From contig NZ_JANFOJ010000006.1 of assembly GCF_024385605.1 (NCBI RefSeq), positions 124,001-188,000 of the forward strand: 64,000 bases of DNA, written 5' to 3'. This DNA is from Sporolactobacillus sp. STSJ-5. Its GTDB lineage: Bacteria; Bacillota; Bacilli; Bacillales; Sporolactobacillaceae. Shown piece by piece: positions 52,317-62,122 of this stretch; the stretch's first letter is position 1; each line of letters starts with the position of its first letter. The notes beneath the pieces were generated by a model. That model saw only the letters and a list, made by a program, of their open reading frames with translations. It had not been told where the DNA came from and did no database searches. The position numbers and the translations under genes were made by a program.

Positions 52317-53299
52317 ATTCACAAAAAAAAGAGTTAATCAGAGTCAGCAATCTAAAAAAGTCTTTCGCAATTAATAAAGGTTGGCGGCGGAAGAACGCGC
52401 AAGAAGTCAAAGCAGTTGATGACGTTTCATTTTCTATTTTCGAGGGTGAAACGCTTGGCCTCGTCGGAGAATCAGGTTGCGGAAAATCAACGACCGGCCG
52501 CTTAATCTTGCAGCTTCTCGCGCCTACCGCGGGCACGGTCTCCTTTGACGGCCATGATTTGACTAAACTGTCAAAACATGACCTATGGAGACGGCGACGA
52601 GATTTACAGCTTATCTTCCAGGATCCTTATTCTGCATTGAATCCAAGAATGACCATTAATGACAGTCTTAATGAACCGCTCAAAGCGTATGGTGAAAACA
52701 GCAAGAATAGAAAGAAGACTATTAATCAATTAATAGATGCAGTTGGGATTCCTTCACAGTATCTGAACCGATATCCACATGAATTTTCTGGTGGGCAGCT
52801 TCAGCGAATCGGCATCGCACGCGCACTTGCATTAAAACCTAAATTCGTTGTTGCCGATGAACCGGTCGCCTCGCTGGACATGAGTATTCAAGCACAAATT
52901 CTGAACCTCATGACGGATCTTCAAAAAGAATTTAATTATACTTATTTATTTATTTCGCATGATTTAAGTGTCATCGACTACATGAGCAACCATATCGGCG
53001 TCATGTATCTTGGAAAAATGGTAGAATTAGCAGATCGGGATTCACTTTATCGAACACCGCTTCATCCTTATACTCAGGCTTTACTTTCGGCAATTCCAAT
53101 CGCAGATCCAAACCGGGCAAAAAATAAAATCATGCTTAAAGGAGAAATTCCAAGTCCTGTTGATCCGCCATCCGGATGCCGTTTTCGAACACGATGTCCC
53201 TTTGCTAAAGATATTTGTGCAACAAAGAATCCCGAATGGGTTGAACTAGAGAAAGATCATTATGTTGCATGTCACATTGTACAGGAGGCGCGACAATGA
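52313..53299 (+). CDS. Peptide-type ABC transporter, ATPase (DppF-like)
   Basis: 328 residues from TTG at 52313. Walker [10 protein letters not shown] (~55), Q-loop LIFQDPYSALNPRM, signature FSGGQLQR (~160), Walker B VVADEPVASLDMS (~180) and H-loop FISHDLSV. C-terminal Cys-rich extension (SGCRFRTRCPFAKDIC ... ACHI) as in OppF/DppF. It forms a heterodimer with the preceding ATPase. The stop overlaps the next gene's start by 4 bases. Confidence 0.92.
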   Translation: MNSQKKELIRVSNLKKSFAINKGWRRKNAQEVKAVDDVSFSIFEGETLGLVGESGCGKSTTGRLILQLLAPTAGTVSFDGHDLTKLSKHDLWRRRRDLQLIFQDPYSALNPRMTINDSLNEPLKAYGENSKNRKKTINQLIDAVGIPSQYLNRYPHEFSGGQLQRIGIARALALKPKFVVADEPVASLDMSIQAQILNLMTDLQKEFNYTYLFISHDLSVIDYMSNHIGVMYLGKMVELADRDSLYRTPLHPYTQALLSAIPIADPNRAKNKIMLKGEIPSPVDPPSGCRFRTRCPFAKDICATKNPEWVELEKDHYVACHIVQEARQ

Positions 53300-53991
53300 C
53301 TTATTCCATTGTGGCGAAGTGTAAAGAAACAGGATTATTCGGAGCGGCAGTGACTTCATGCTTTCCCGGGATTGGCGCCTATTCGCCGACGATAAAAGCC
53401 AACATCGGTATTATCGCTTCGCAAGGCTGGGTCAACCCTGCTCTCGGTCCGATTGGAATGACCTATTTGGAGGAAGGAAAGACCGCCAACGAAACGTTAA
53501 ATACACTGCTGATGAAAGATCCGGGAAGAGAGCTGCGTCAGCTCATCGTTATGGATCATTTCGGTAATAGTGCCGTCTATACCGGTGTTGAAAACGATGA
53601 TGCCAAGGGCCATATCATCGGGGATCAATTTGCTGTTCAAGGAAATATTCTTACCAGCCTTGATGTTCTTTACGCCGTGGCGGAAACCTTTGAAAATACA
53701 AAAGGTCCGATTCAGGAACGTTTACTTGCCGCTATGCTCGCAGGAGACAAAATTGGCGGTGACTCACGTGGAAAACAAGCAGCGGCGATAAAAGTTGCTG
53801 CCGAAGAAGGGTTCCCATACGTGGACTTTCGCGTCGATGATTCTCCGGAACCTGTTCAAGAACTGTACTCAATTTATAAAAATAATAAGCATGTCTTAAT
53901 TGACCAATATTATGAGTGGGTCAATGCAGTAAAGGCAGGGATTAAGCTTGAGGATCACCAGGCATCCATGAACAAAGAAAGAGGAATATAA
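53296..53991 (+). CDS. DUF1028 protein (Ntn-hydrolase-like, function unknown)
   Basis: 231 residues from ATG at 53296, 7 bases after AGGAGG; overlaps the ATPase stop by 4 bases. N-terminal TYSIVAKCKETGLFGAAVTSCFPGIGAY and IIASQGWVNPALGPIGM are DUF1028 hallmarks, as are GDQFAVQGNIL (~115) and AAEEGFPYVDFRVDDSP (~180). DUF1028 proteins are linked in the literature to an Ntn-hydrolase-like fold, but their substrate is not established. Tight coupling to a peptide importer suggests it acts on the imported compound, for example an amide or peptide. No signal peptide, so cytoplasmic. Confidence 0.85.
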   Translation: MTYSIVAKCKETGLFGAAVTSCFPGIGAYSPTIKANIGIIASQGWVNPALGPIGMTYLEEGKTANETLNTLLMKDPGRELRQLIVMDHFGNSAVYTGVENDDAKGHIIGDQFAVQGNILTSLDVLYAVAETFENTKGPIQERLLAAMLAGDKIGGDSRGKQAAAIKVAAEEGFPYVDFRVDDSPEPVQELYSIYKNNKHVLIDQYYEWVNAVKAGIKLEDHQASMNKERGI

Positions 53992-53993
53992 AT

Positions 53994-56102
53994 TTGACGT
54001 TCAAACACAGCAACTCAGAACAACAGCATAGCCGCCACTATTTCAATGAGCTGCTTAGAGAGTGGTCTGTTCATTTTCAATTGGAACACCTTTCACTATG
54101 GGAATGCCTAAACAAACAAAGTTATTGCATCTGGGTTGTTGATTCAAAATTTTTCAAAAAGACAGACACAGAAAGAGCAAGCCATTTTTCTGTAACTGAA
54201 AATTATGTTGTTACCTTTATTGCCGACAAACCGGAAGCTTTCCTCGCTCATTTGCGTAAACAAAGGCACTGGTTGCCGATTTTGTTTGAATCCGCACTTG
54301 CCTCACAGCAATATGCTATTAATCGGACACTATGGCGCGAACTGACAGATGATCTGGTCTCTGTTTTCGATGGTTCCTTTTATGAGAAACTATTAAACAT
54401 ACTGATTGATAGCATTCCAAGTGCCGATTCCGGCTTGTTCCTGCTCTATAATCAACGGACACGCAAACTCGCCGTCCGATCAGGAATTGGTTTTGATCAA
54501 GAATATTACCAGAAGATCCAGATTGCTCCAACCGAATCGATTGCGGGTACGACGTTCACCAAACAAGAGTTACTTGTCTTCAATGATGAAGGTGCGCTGT
54601 GCAAAGGGATGGAATCACTTTCTCCGGATAATAAACGCTTGCTGATACAAGCGAACAAAATGAGCCAGCCTCCTCATGCCGTGCTCTCTTTTCCGATCAT
54701 TAATGATGGCCGGACACTCGGTGTCGTCGTCCTCCAAGGATCCAGCGACAAGGCTTGTTTCCCACATGAAGTCGCGACAACCATGTACCACATTATGGAT
54801 TATGTATCCCTTTTGTTTGGCCGTTATCAGAATCACCGTGACACCCAAAAAACGAAACGTGAACTTGAGATTACCTACCGGGCGCTCCGAACTGAGCATA
54901 AGCAACTGCAGAAAACTCTTGATTTGTATAATATCTTGACAACACTAATCCGTAATAACAAAGGGATTAAAGAAATTATGCGCGCCATGTACGAAATGAC
55001 GCTTACGCCCATCACTTATTATGATGAGTTGCTTCTCCCGATCGCTTCATGTGGGACGAATAATAGCCATGTACTGCCGGAAAACTTTCTGAAAACAAGA
55101 GAAGCACGCTACTCCATCCGTGTAAAAAAATGGCAGCTTCTCAAATTGGACCACGAAAACCTTCTTCTGATTATTCCTGTCGTTGGTGCAGAGAAAGTAA
55201 TTGGCTTTCTCTGTGCCTGGATTAATGTACAGACATTCAATGACAGTGATCGAACCCTTTTGGAATACAGCGCGTCCATTCTTGGGCTGGAATCGATGAA
55301 AAGACAGGCCATTGATAATACGAAACGACAATTGTTCGGTGATATTTTCGAGCAAATAATTTCGAATAATTTTAATGAAACGATGCTTCAGCAAGCTAAA
55401 AATCTGGATTTAAACGAAAAAGATTTTTACACCGTTTTGGTCTGCGAATACGGACATGATGTTTCGTCAAGCATTAATGAAAAGTTTGCGAGCGAAGCCT
55501 GCATGAAGTGGCTTGAGCAAGCAATGAGAGAAATGAGCATCAAGGGGCTGGTTACTCACCGGAGAGGCAACATAGTCGCCTTTCTTTCATTTCCATCGGA
55601 GTCCGATAAACGCGCCATCGATCAGAAATTGACACGTTTCTGCGCACGCATGAATCAATTTCCGTCCCATATAAAAGTCGGAATTGGCCGTCTTGAACTG
55701 GGCTTTATTCGGATTAATCAATCCTATAATGATGCGAAGCAGTGCATCCGTCTGCTCCACAAAAAGAAAAGCGGAAAAATTTATCGCTTCTCAAGCGGCG
55801 GCATTGATCATTTGCTGATGAACCACGATTCTGATGAACTGCATTTATTTGTTGATGATCATCTTGGGTTGCTTCTGGAATACGATGTGCAAAAAAACAA
55901 AGACTTGCTTCACACACTCTTTGTCTATTTGGAAAACAATCGTAACCTGCAAAAAACAACAGAAGCGCTTTCAATTCATCACAATACCCTCTACTACCGA
56001 ATCAGTCAAATCGAGCAGATTTTGTCCGTCAAGCTCTCCAGCACAGAGGATTGGATGAATTTGGCGATGGCTTGGAAAATCTATCAATTTTTGCATGACT
56101 GA
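53994..56102 (+). CDS. GAF-containing PucR/CdaR-type transcription regulator
   Basis: 702 residues from TTG at 53994, 3 bases after the DUF1028 stop. A GAF-like domain lies at ~125-280 (FYEKLLNILIDSIPSADSGLFLL, GIAGTTF-type SIAGTTFTKQELL). A helical linker follows (~285-310), then a middle sensor region (~315-440) and a CdaR/GGDEF-like segment (~445-600). The C-terminal PucR-type HTH (NNRNLQKTTEALSIHHNTLYYRI, ~655-680, with SQIEQILSVKL) is clear. Such proteins are usually activators of nearby catabolic genes, so it probably controls this operon in response to a small molecule. Long relative to typical PucR proteins (~500). Confidence 0.85.
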   Translation: MTFKHSNSEQQHSRHYFNELLREWSVHFQLEHLSLWECLNKQSYCIWVVDSKFFKKTDTERASHFSVTENYVVTFIADKPEAFLAHLRKQRHWLPILFESALASQQYAINRTLWRELTDDLVSVFDGSFYEKLLNILIDSIPSADSGLFLLYNQRTRKLAVRSGIGFDQEYYQKIQIAPTESIAGTTFTKQELLVFNDEGALCKGMESLSPDNKRLLIQANKMSQPPHAVLSFPIINDGRTLGVVVLQGSSDKACFPHEVATTMYHIMDYVSLLFGRYQNHRDTQKTKRELEITYRALRTEHKQLQKTLDLYNILTTLIRNNKGIKEIMRAMYEMTLTPITYYDELLLPIASCGTNNSHVLPENFLKTREARYSIRVKKWQLLKLDHENLLLIIPVVGAEKVIGFLCAWINVQTFNDSDRTLLEYSASILGLESMKRQAIDNTKRQLFGDIFEQIISNNFNETMLQQAKNLDLNEKDFYTVLVCEYGHDVSSSINEKFASEACMKWLEQAMREMSIKGLVTHRRGNIVAFLSFPSESDKRAIDQKLTRFCARMNQFPSHIKVGIGRLELGFIRINQSYNDAKQCIRLLHKKKSGKIYRFSSGGIDHLLMNHDSDELHLFVDDHLGLLLEYDVQKNKDLLHTLFVYLENNRNLQKTTEALSIHHNTLYYRISQIEQILSVKLSSTEDWMNLAMAWKIYQFLHD

Positions 56103-56136
56103 GTACAAAAAAGAAGCTGTTAAATCCCCTTGTTTC

Positions 56137-57363
56137 TCATTTCTGCAGCTCCGCCAATCTGCGTCTCAGCCCTGGATCGCTTGCATAGATGTACAAGCCG
56201 TGGACAGCCCGCGTCATCAGGACATTTATGGAGTTCAGTATGATTTTTTCTTTAATGCCATCAAGATTTTTCAGATCGTCTCGTTTTACAAACGCAGCGC
56301 CGTCCTCATAGTTTTCGGTACGAATTTCGATTCGATCTTCGTGTTCGTCATAGGACACCGATGGACCGAGGATGACACCGGCATAGTTCAGGTCGAAACC
56401 TTGAATGGTATATACCGAGCCAACCTCATCAATCGTATCGGCGCGTTCCGCCCATGCCTGCTTTTCTGTCGGCTTCGAACGGTCCCACCGCACATGAAAA
56501 TTCGGTTCGTCGATATAATAATCGCTGCCGTCTAAGGCATACGGATAGTCATAGGTTGCGATCAATCGTGAAAGATGGTACTGACTGTTTCGTGCCTTGA
56601 TGATCTGGTACAGTTCGCCGGCATCCTGAAAAATGCGAAAATCAAAGTCTTGCTTCTTAGGAAGCGGTAAAACTTCTTTATGTACAAATGCATGAATCCA
56701 GTTAAGAACATCCTTATCGGCGCGCATGCGGAACTGATCAGTCAAATAGAAAATTTCGTGCGGAACACGCCTCATGAATTCCTGAACCCTGCTTTCATCC
56801 CAATAGCTTTTCAGTTTCAGTACTTGTTTTTCATCGAAGACCATGATCACTGTGCGGCTGCACTTTAAAATCTCTTCAAGCTGATTGTCCTGATTAAACC
56901 GGTTGTAGCGATCACTCTTGGTCAGGAGAAGGTGAGTCTCGTCAATCAGCACCACATCCGCGCGTTTACCGGATTTCTGCATTTGATTAATAAATGATGT
57001 AGGCCTTATAAAGTCTTTTTTTCGAACACTCGGAAGTTGCTCGGCGATTTCCTTGTACAATTTGATCATTTCCGAATGATTGACAATCAAGTAATTATTG
57101 GTATGCGTGAGCGAATCATCGGCACCTCCTGCTCGTGCCGCCGTCTGGATTTCATTGAACACCGAATTGAGCACGACGCTCTTTCCAGTTCCCGCATCCC
57201 CCTGTATTATAAACAAGGCGGTTTGGTCATTGGATACATGTGCTCTGCAGAAGTCCATAATCCTTTGTTTCAGCTCCAGTTGCTGTTCCGAAAGTTTTTT
57301 AAATGGCGAAAGCTTAAATACCGCCTGGTTATGATCCTGTTGGTTCTTGTTCCTCTGCAGCAT
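56137..57363 (-). CDS. DUF2075 P-loop ATPase (Schlafen group 3-like helicase)
   Basis: 408 residues. Walker A IQGDAGTGKSVVLNSV (~55), Walker B DVVLIDETHLLL (~150), then RTVIMVFDEKQVLK and YLTDQFRMRADKDVLNWI (~205), ending with motif VI-like VYTIQGFDLNYAGVILGPS and LMTRAVHGLYIY. This order fits DUF2075, a superfamily 1 helicase-like ATPase. No nuclease or restriction domain is fused, and no restriction genes adjoin it, unlike many DUF2075 proteins. The ATG follows AAGGGG. Role unknown; nucleic-acid or stress related by family. Confidence 0.85.
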   Translation of the reverse strand: MLQRNKNQQDHNQAVFKLSPFKKLSEQQLELKQRIMDFCRAHVSNDQTALFIIQGDAGTGKSVVLNSVFNEIQTAARAGGADDSLTHTNNYLIVNHSEMIKLYKEIAEQLPSVRKKDFIRPTSFINQMQKSGKRADVVLIDETHLLLTKSDRYNRFNQDNQLEEILKCSRTVIMVFDEKQVLKLKSYWDESRVQEFMRRVPHEIFYLTDQFRMRADKDVLNWIHAFVHKEVLPLPKKQDFDFRIFQDAGELYQIIKARNSQYHLSRLIATYDYPYALDGSDYYIDEPNFHVRWDRSKPTEKQAWAERADTIDEVGSVYTIQGFDLNYAGVILGPSVSYDEHEDRIEIRTENYEDGAAFVKRDDLKNLDGIKEKIILNSINVLMTRAVHGLYIYASDPGLRRRLAELQK

Positions 57364-57417
57364 TGATTAAACGCCCCTTTTTTCCAATACTTTTCAGTGT
57401 AGACGTTTTTTCATCAG

Positions 57418-57446
57418 AAAAAAAGAGCAGCCTCAAGACCACTCAT
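57418..57446 (-). terminator. Terminator of msrAB
   Basis: On the minus strand GAGTGGTC / GGCTGCTC pair (wobbles included) with a 4-base loop and are followed by seven T. Confidence 0.7.
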
Positions 57447-57457
57447 TGCGCATCATT

Positions 57458-58411
57458 CTATTTAAAAAACGCTAAATATTCACCGTAACCTTCCACCTCC
57501 AAGTCTTCTTTTGGAATAAATCGCAACGCGGCGGAATTAATGCAAAAACGATGTTTCGTCGAAACAGACGGCTCAGGGAACACATGCCCTAAATGCGAAT
57601 CGCCAAGTTTGCTACGTACTTCATTGCGATGCATGAGAAAGCTGTTGTCCGGAACCGTTACGATACGGTGCGTGCTGATTGGTCGGGTGAAGCTCGGCCA
57701 ACCGCAGCCGGCATCATATTGATCGGTGGTTGAAAATAATGGTTCGCCGGAAACAAGATCCACATAGATTCCGGGACTTTTATTGTCCCAAAATTCATTG
57801 TGAAACGGCGGTTCCGTTCCTTTTTTCTGTGTCACTTTATACTGAAGCGGCGTCAGCTTTTCCTGTAACTGTTTACGATCTTTTTTTACGCTCCAGTGCT
57901 TCGCAATAAAATCCTCCCGCCCGGAGTTCTGGCGATAAAGCTTATAGCTCATCGGATCCTTGCGATAATAATTTTGATGAACGTCCTCTGCTGGATAAAA
58001 AGGTTCTGCCGGAACAATTTCGGTCACAATCGGTTTCCGAAAGCGCCCGCTTTCCTCAAGTGCTTTTTTGGACGCTTCGGCAAGTGCCTTCTGTTCATCA
58101 CTATGATAAAAAATAGCTGTACGATACTGACTGCCCCGATCATGGAACTGTCCCTTGCGATCGGTAGGATCAATCTGCTGCCAGTACAGCTCAAGCAGCT
58201 TAGCGTATGGAAAAACATCCGGATCAAACGTAATCTGGACCGCTTCGGCATGCCCGGTTTTTCCATAACATACTTCACGATAGGTCGGATTCTCCACATG
58301 GCCGCCGGTATAGCCGGACACGACGTCAACGATGCCCGGCTCCTGATCAAAGGGCTGCACCATGCACCAAAAACACCCGCCGGCAAATGTCGCCTTTTCC
58401 GTTCGACTCAT
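57458..58411 (-). CDS. msrAB: Bifunctional peptide methionine sulfoxide reductase MsrA/MsrB
   Basis: 317 residues. N-terminal MsrA domain with active site [11 protein letters not shown] (Cys ~13) and [17 protein letters not shown]; a linker; then MsrB (~175-317) with [20 protein letters not shown] and the catalytic Cys in [11 protein letters not shown] (~300). The zinc-binding Cys pairs of many MsrB proteins are not all visible. It repairs both S- and R-methionine sulfoxide in oxidised proteins. The ATG follows GAGGTG. Single-gene unit. Confidence 0.95.
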   Translation of the reverse strand: MSRTEKATFAGGCFWCMVQPFDQEPGIVDVVSGYTGGHVENPTYREVCYGKTGHAEAVQITFDPDVFPYAKLLELYWQQIDPTDRKGQFHDRGSQYRTAIFYHSDEQKALAEASKKALEESGRFRKPIVTEIVPAEPFYPAEDVHQNYYRKDPMSYKLYRQNSGREDFIAKHWSVKKDRKQLQEKLTPLQYKVTQKKGTEPPFHNEFWDNKSPGIYVDLVSGEPLFSTTDQYDAGCGWPSFTRPISTHRIVTVPDNSFLMHRNEVRSKLGDSHLGHVFPEPSVSTKHRFCINSAALRFIPKEDLEVEGYGEYLAFFK

Positions 58412-58520
58412 CTAAATCACCTCATAATTGAAATCGGTTTCTTTATTAATTATTATATCATCCCCAAGGGCAAATCAAGAAATACGGGGCCAGGAGGTGT
58501 CGCATCCGTCACAAAGCGCG

Positions 58521-58552
58521 CAAAAAAAAGCGCTCCGCGGGAGAACGCTTCT
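58521..58552 (-). terminator. Terminator of the beta-helix protein gene
   Basis: AAGCG..CTCC / GGAG..CGCTT hairpin followed on the minus strand by eight T. Confidence 0.85.
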
Positions 58553-58570
58553 CTTTACTTTCAGTTTTAT

Positions 58571-59293
58571 TTACGGCTTCAGCTTCATTTTCTTGTTCGG
58601 TGTAAGGTTAAGTTCCTTGCCGCCCATCGATACTCGTGTTTCTTTTGGAATAAATCCGTGGGCGCGCGTCAATGGGAACACCCATGTATACGGCCCGATG
58701 CACGTTCCAGGTAAGGTTGCCGAATTGGCACCGATTCGGCTGAAATCGCCAAGCACACAACCGAAGAAATCAGTATCAAACTTTGTATACGTATCGCCGA
58801 CCTTGACCCCGATGATACCCTGATCAAAACGCCTATTTGCAATAATCGTACCGGAACCGACACGTGCGCCTTGTCCAATGACCGAGTCGCCGGCAAACGT
58901 GAAGCTCTGTACCTTAGCACCGTTGCTGATAATTGCATGCTTCACTTCGCAGCCATGGCCGATCACACAGTTATTGCCGATCATCGTATACGGACGAATC
59001 AGCGCCCCGGACTGAATTGTGACGTTTTCGCCGATAATGACCGGTCCTTCAATGGTGACTTGCGAATGAATTTGTGTCCCCTTGCCGATCGAATAATTGC
59101 CGTGCAGATAGCTTCCCTCAGCAAGTTCTCCGTCATTCTTTTTCAGATTGTTGTTTTCCACACGTTGCTTTATAATTTCCGTCGCCTTTTGCAATGCTTC
59201 CCAAGGATACTCAACCCCTTGGAAAACTTCCGGAACGTAGAAGCTATCCATATTCTCAAAGAAATAGCTAAGCTTCAATTGTTCTTCACTCAT
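58571..59293 (-). CDS. Left-handed beta-helix (hexapeptide) protein, GlmU C-domain-like
   Basis: 240 residues from ATG at 59293, 8 bases after GGAGG; upstream ATG codons overlap the SD. A helical N-part (~1-50) is followed by hexapeptide repeats (~55-200: LHGNYSIGKGTQIHSQVTIEG, VIIGENVTIQSGALIRPYTMIG, NCVIGHGCEVKHAIISNG) forming a left-handed beta-helix. It resembles the acyltransferase half of GlmU-like sugar-1-phosphate nucleotidyltransferases, without the nucleotidyltransferase domain. Likely an acyl- or acetyltransferase, but the catalytic His is not certain. No operon partner. Confidence 0.8.
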   Translation of the reverse strand: MSEEQLKLSYFFENMDSFYVPEVFQGVEYPWEALQKATEIIKQRVENNNLKKNDGELAEGSYLHGNYSIGKGTQIHSQVTIEGPVIIGENVTIQSGALIRPYTMIGNNCVIGHGCEVKHAIISNGAKVQSFTFAGDSVIGQGARVGSGTIIANRRFDQGIIGVKVGDTYTKFDTDFFGCVLGDFSRIGANSATLPGTCIGPYTWVFPLTRAHGFIPKETRVSMGGKELNLTPNKKMKLKP

Positions 59294-59641
59294 GCTCATA
59301 ACCTCCATTGCTTATGTTGAGATCTGTCTGCCATCTGTATTTTTAATAAGTGCGGTCATCAGAGCGTCCACGCCTATTGCTGCCTTGAATCACTTAACGG
59401 ATCCTTCTCCATTATATCCATAACACGATATGTTTCACAGTGCTTTCATTGATAAGGCCAAGTACGCAGAAAACCAAACAGGAATCTGCTTCCCATTTAG
59501 CGAAAATAGACTTATGGTAAGAATAAAGCATTCCATGAATTAACCAGCATTTACTTATTTTTTTATCCCGCTTGACGAACACTATACTATCCGCACTATT
59601 GTACCAGTCAAACTTATTCCCGCTTTTGAAAGGAGCCGCGT
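59294..59641 (+). other. Upstream region of phosphoketolase
   Basis: 348 bases between two divergent genes. TTGACG at about 59569 could be a -35, but no matching -10 is convincing. No cre, riboswitch or small gene was seen. A long minus-strand frame here overlaps the phosphoketolase and is rejected. Confidence 0.35.
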
Positions 59642-62029
59642 ATGATGAATGAATCAGTAGAAAAAATAGTGGACTACTCTTCTGAATCCTATCTGGATAA
59701 AGTTGATAAATACTGGCGTGCCGCGAACTATCTGTCCATCGGTCAAATTTACTTAAAAGACAACCCGCTGCTTGATCGGCCGATTGTGCCAAGCGACATT
59801 AAAGTTCATCCGATTGGACATTGGGGAACGATCTCCGGTCAAAATTTTATCTATGCCCATTTGAATCGAATTATTAACAAGTATGATGTGAACATGTTCT
59901 ATATTGAAGGACCCGGTCACGGCGGACAGGTTATGGTTTCGAATGCCTATCTTGACGGCAGCTACAGTGAAATTTATCCGAATATCTCGCAGGATAAAGC
60001 AGGTATGCAGCGTCTTTTCAAACAATTTTCCTGGCCGGGCGGTGTTGCGTCGCATGCCGCTCCCGAAACCCCCGGATCCATTCACGAAGGCGGCGAACTC
60101 GGCTATTCCATTTCACACGGCGTCGGTGCCATTCTGGATAATCCGGATCAAATCGCTGCTGTCGTAGTGGGTGACGGTGAGGCTGAAACAGGACCTCTTG
60201 CCGCCTCGTGGCACGCAAACCATTTCATTAACCCAATATACGACGGCGCTCTTTTGCCGATTGTCTATATTAATGGGTATAAATTAAGCAATCCGACCCT
60301 GTTTTCCCGAACTTCCGATGAGGATTTAAGAAGCTATTTTGAGGGATTGGGTTGGGATCCTTACTTTGTCGCAGGCAGCGATCCGCAAGCCGTTCATCCG
60401 GCCATGGCAAAAGTGCTGGACCAAGCCCTTGAAAAAATTAAAACCATCCAGAAAAATGCCCGAGATCATAACGATGCAGCTATGCCAAAATGGCCGGTCA
60501 TCATCTTCCGAAGCCCTAAAGGCTGGACGGGACCGAAGATGTGGGAAGGCAAGCCTGTTGAAGATTCTTTCCGGTCTCATCAAATTCCCATTCCGGTTGA
60601 CCAGCATCATTTGGAGCATGTGGATGCACTGATTCAGTGGCTGAAATCTTATAAACCGGAAGAACTGTTCAACTCGGACGGTTCCTTAAAAACTGAGATT
60701 GCTTCGATCATTCCTAAAGGAAACAAGCGGATGGCGGTCAATCCGATCACGAACGGAGGAATCGAACCGCGAGCGCTTCGCCTGCCGGATTATCGTCATT
60801 ATGCGGTCGACATCCGGGAACGAGGCAGTCAAGTTACTCAAGATATGATTATCTTAGGGAAGTATGTCCGAGATATCATCCCGCTCAATCCGCATAATTT
60901 CCGCATTTTCGGTCCTGATGAAACGGCATCTAATCGGCTGACATCTATTTTCGAAGTCACAAGCCGACAATGGTTGGGTGAAATTGATGAGCCTCGCGAT
61001 GAATTCGTCGCGCCTTCCGGTCGGGTATTGGATGCACAGCTCTCCGAACATCAAGCCGAGGGCTGGCTTGAAGGATACATTTTGACCGGCCGTCATGGAT
61101 TTTTTGCCAGCTATGAAGCGTTCCTGAGAGTTGTGGATTCGATGCTCACACAATATTTCAAATGGCTGCGCAAATCGAGTGAACTTGCTTGGAGAAAGTC
61201 GTGTCCATCGTTAAACCTTATTGCTTCTTCAACGGTTTTCCAGCAGGATCACAACGGCTACACACACCAGGATCCGGGACTGCTCTCGCATCTCGCTGAG
61301 AAAAAGCATGAATATATTCGTGAATACCTTCCGGCAGACGCCAATACACTGCTCGCCGTCGCGAATAAACTGTTCCGGAGCCGAGACAAGATTAATTTAG
61401 TCGTGGCCTCGAAGCACCCGCGGCAACAATGGTTTTCCATTGATGAGGCCTCCGAATTGGTCGATAACGGATTGGGAATTATCGACTGGGCCAGTACCGA
61501 TCAAGGAACAGAGACCGATCTCGTTATTGCAAGCTCCGGCACCGAACCGACACTGGAGAGTCTCGCCGCCATTCAATTGCTGCACCATGCTTTCCCTGAA
61601 ATGAAAATTCGCTTCATTAATGTGGTGGATTTGTTGAAGCTGAAAAGTCCTAGAAAGAGTCCGAGAGGATTAACGGATGAAGCATTCGATCACTATTTTA
61701 CAAAAAACAAACCAGTACTTTTTGCTTTTCATGGCTATGAGGACTTAATCGAAGATCTGTTCTTTGGCCGTCACAACACAAACCTGACCGTACACGGCTA
61801 TCGTGAAAATGGAGATATTACAACACCGTTTGACATGCGCGTGCTGAACCATTTGGATCGGTTCCATCTTGCCAAAACGGCAATTATGCTGCAGCCGAGC
61901 TATGCAGAGAAAGGCGATGCGTTCATTGCGCAAATGGATCGCATGATCGCCAAGCATAATCGCTACATCCGCGAGGAAGGTGCAGACCTTCCGGAAGTAG
62001 TGAATTGGGAATGGACACCGTTAGACTGA
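59642..62029 (+). CDS. xfp: Xylulose-5-phosphate/fructose-6-phosphate phosphoketolase
   Basis: 795 residues, the usual length. This thiamine-diphosphate enzyme cleaves xylulose 5-phosphate (and usually fructose 6-phosphate) with phosphate to acetyl phosphate and a triose/tetrose phosphate. Motifs include [41 protein letters not shown], the ThDP region [20 protein letters not shown] (~180), and [12 protein letters not shown] plus [13 protein letters not shown] in the middle. The ATG follows AAAGGAG. It anchors heterolactic or pentose fermentation, using pentose phosphate supplied by RpiA and the deo genes. Confidence 0.96.
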   Translation: MMNESVEKIVDYSSESYLDKVDKYWRAANYLSIGQIYLKDNPLLDRPIVPSDIKVHPIGHWGTISGQNFIYAHLNRIINKYDVNMFYIEGPGHGGQVMVSNAYLDGSYSEIYPNISQDKAGMQRLFKQFSWPGGVASHAAPETPGSIHEGGELGYSISHGVGAILDNPDQIAAVVVGDGEAETGPLAASWHANHFINPIYDGALLPIVYINGYKLSNPTLFSRTSDEDLRSYFEGLGWDPYFVAGSDPQAVHPAMAKVLDQALEKIKTIQKNARDHNDAAMPKWPVIIFRSPKGWTGPKMWEGKPVEDSFRSHQIPIPVDQHHLEHVDALIQWLKSYKPEELFNSDGSLKTEIASIIPKGNKRMAVNPITNGGIEPRALRLPDYRHYAVDIRERGSQVTQDMIILGKYVRDIIPLNPHNFRIFGPDETASNRLTSIFEVTSRQWLGEIDEPRDEFVAPSGRVLDAQLSEHQAEGWLEGYILTGRHGFFASYEAFLRVVDSMLTQYFKWLRKSSELAWRKSCPSLNLIASSTVFQQDHNGYTHQDPGLLSHLAEKKHEYIREYLPADANTLLAVANKLFRSRDKINLVVASKHPRQQWFSIDEASELVDNGLGIIDWASTDQGTETDLVIASSGTEPTLESLAAIQLLHHAFPEMKIRFINVVDLLKLKSPRKSPRGLTDEAFDHYFTKNKPVLFAFHGYEDLIEDLFFGRHNTNLTVHGYRENGDITTPFDMRVLNHLDRFHLAKTAIMLQPSYAEKGDAFIAQMDRMIAKHNRYIREEGADLPEVVNWEWTPLD

Positions 62030-62065
62030 CAACTTCGCCGGCAAATTTAAGATCATCATTTGAAA

Positions 62066-62110
62066 CTCCCTCCTTCACCGGTTTAGTACCGGTCTAGGAG
62101 GGATTTTTGC
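62066..62110 (+). terminator. Terminator of phosphoketolase (convergent with fructokinase)
   Basis: TCCCTCCT / AGGAGGGA with an inner ACCGGT repeat, followed by TTTTTG. Confidence 0.75.
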
Positions 62111-62122
62111 ATGCAAACCTAT

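Noticed and set aside
57896-58714. A 272-codon plus-strand open frame opposite msrAB and the beta-helix gene
   Set aside because: It is antisense to two well-supported genes, has no SD and gives a protein without recognisable motifs.
59412-59792. A 126-codon minus-strand frame at the start of phosphoketolase
   Set aside because: Overlaps the phosphoketolase start region, no SD, no family resemblance.
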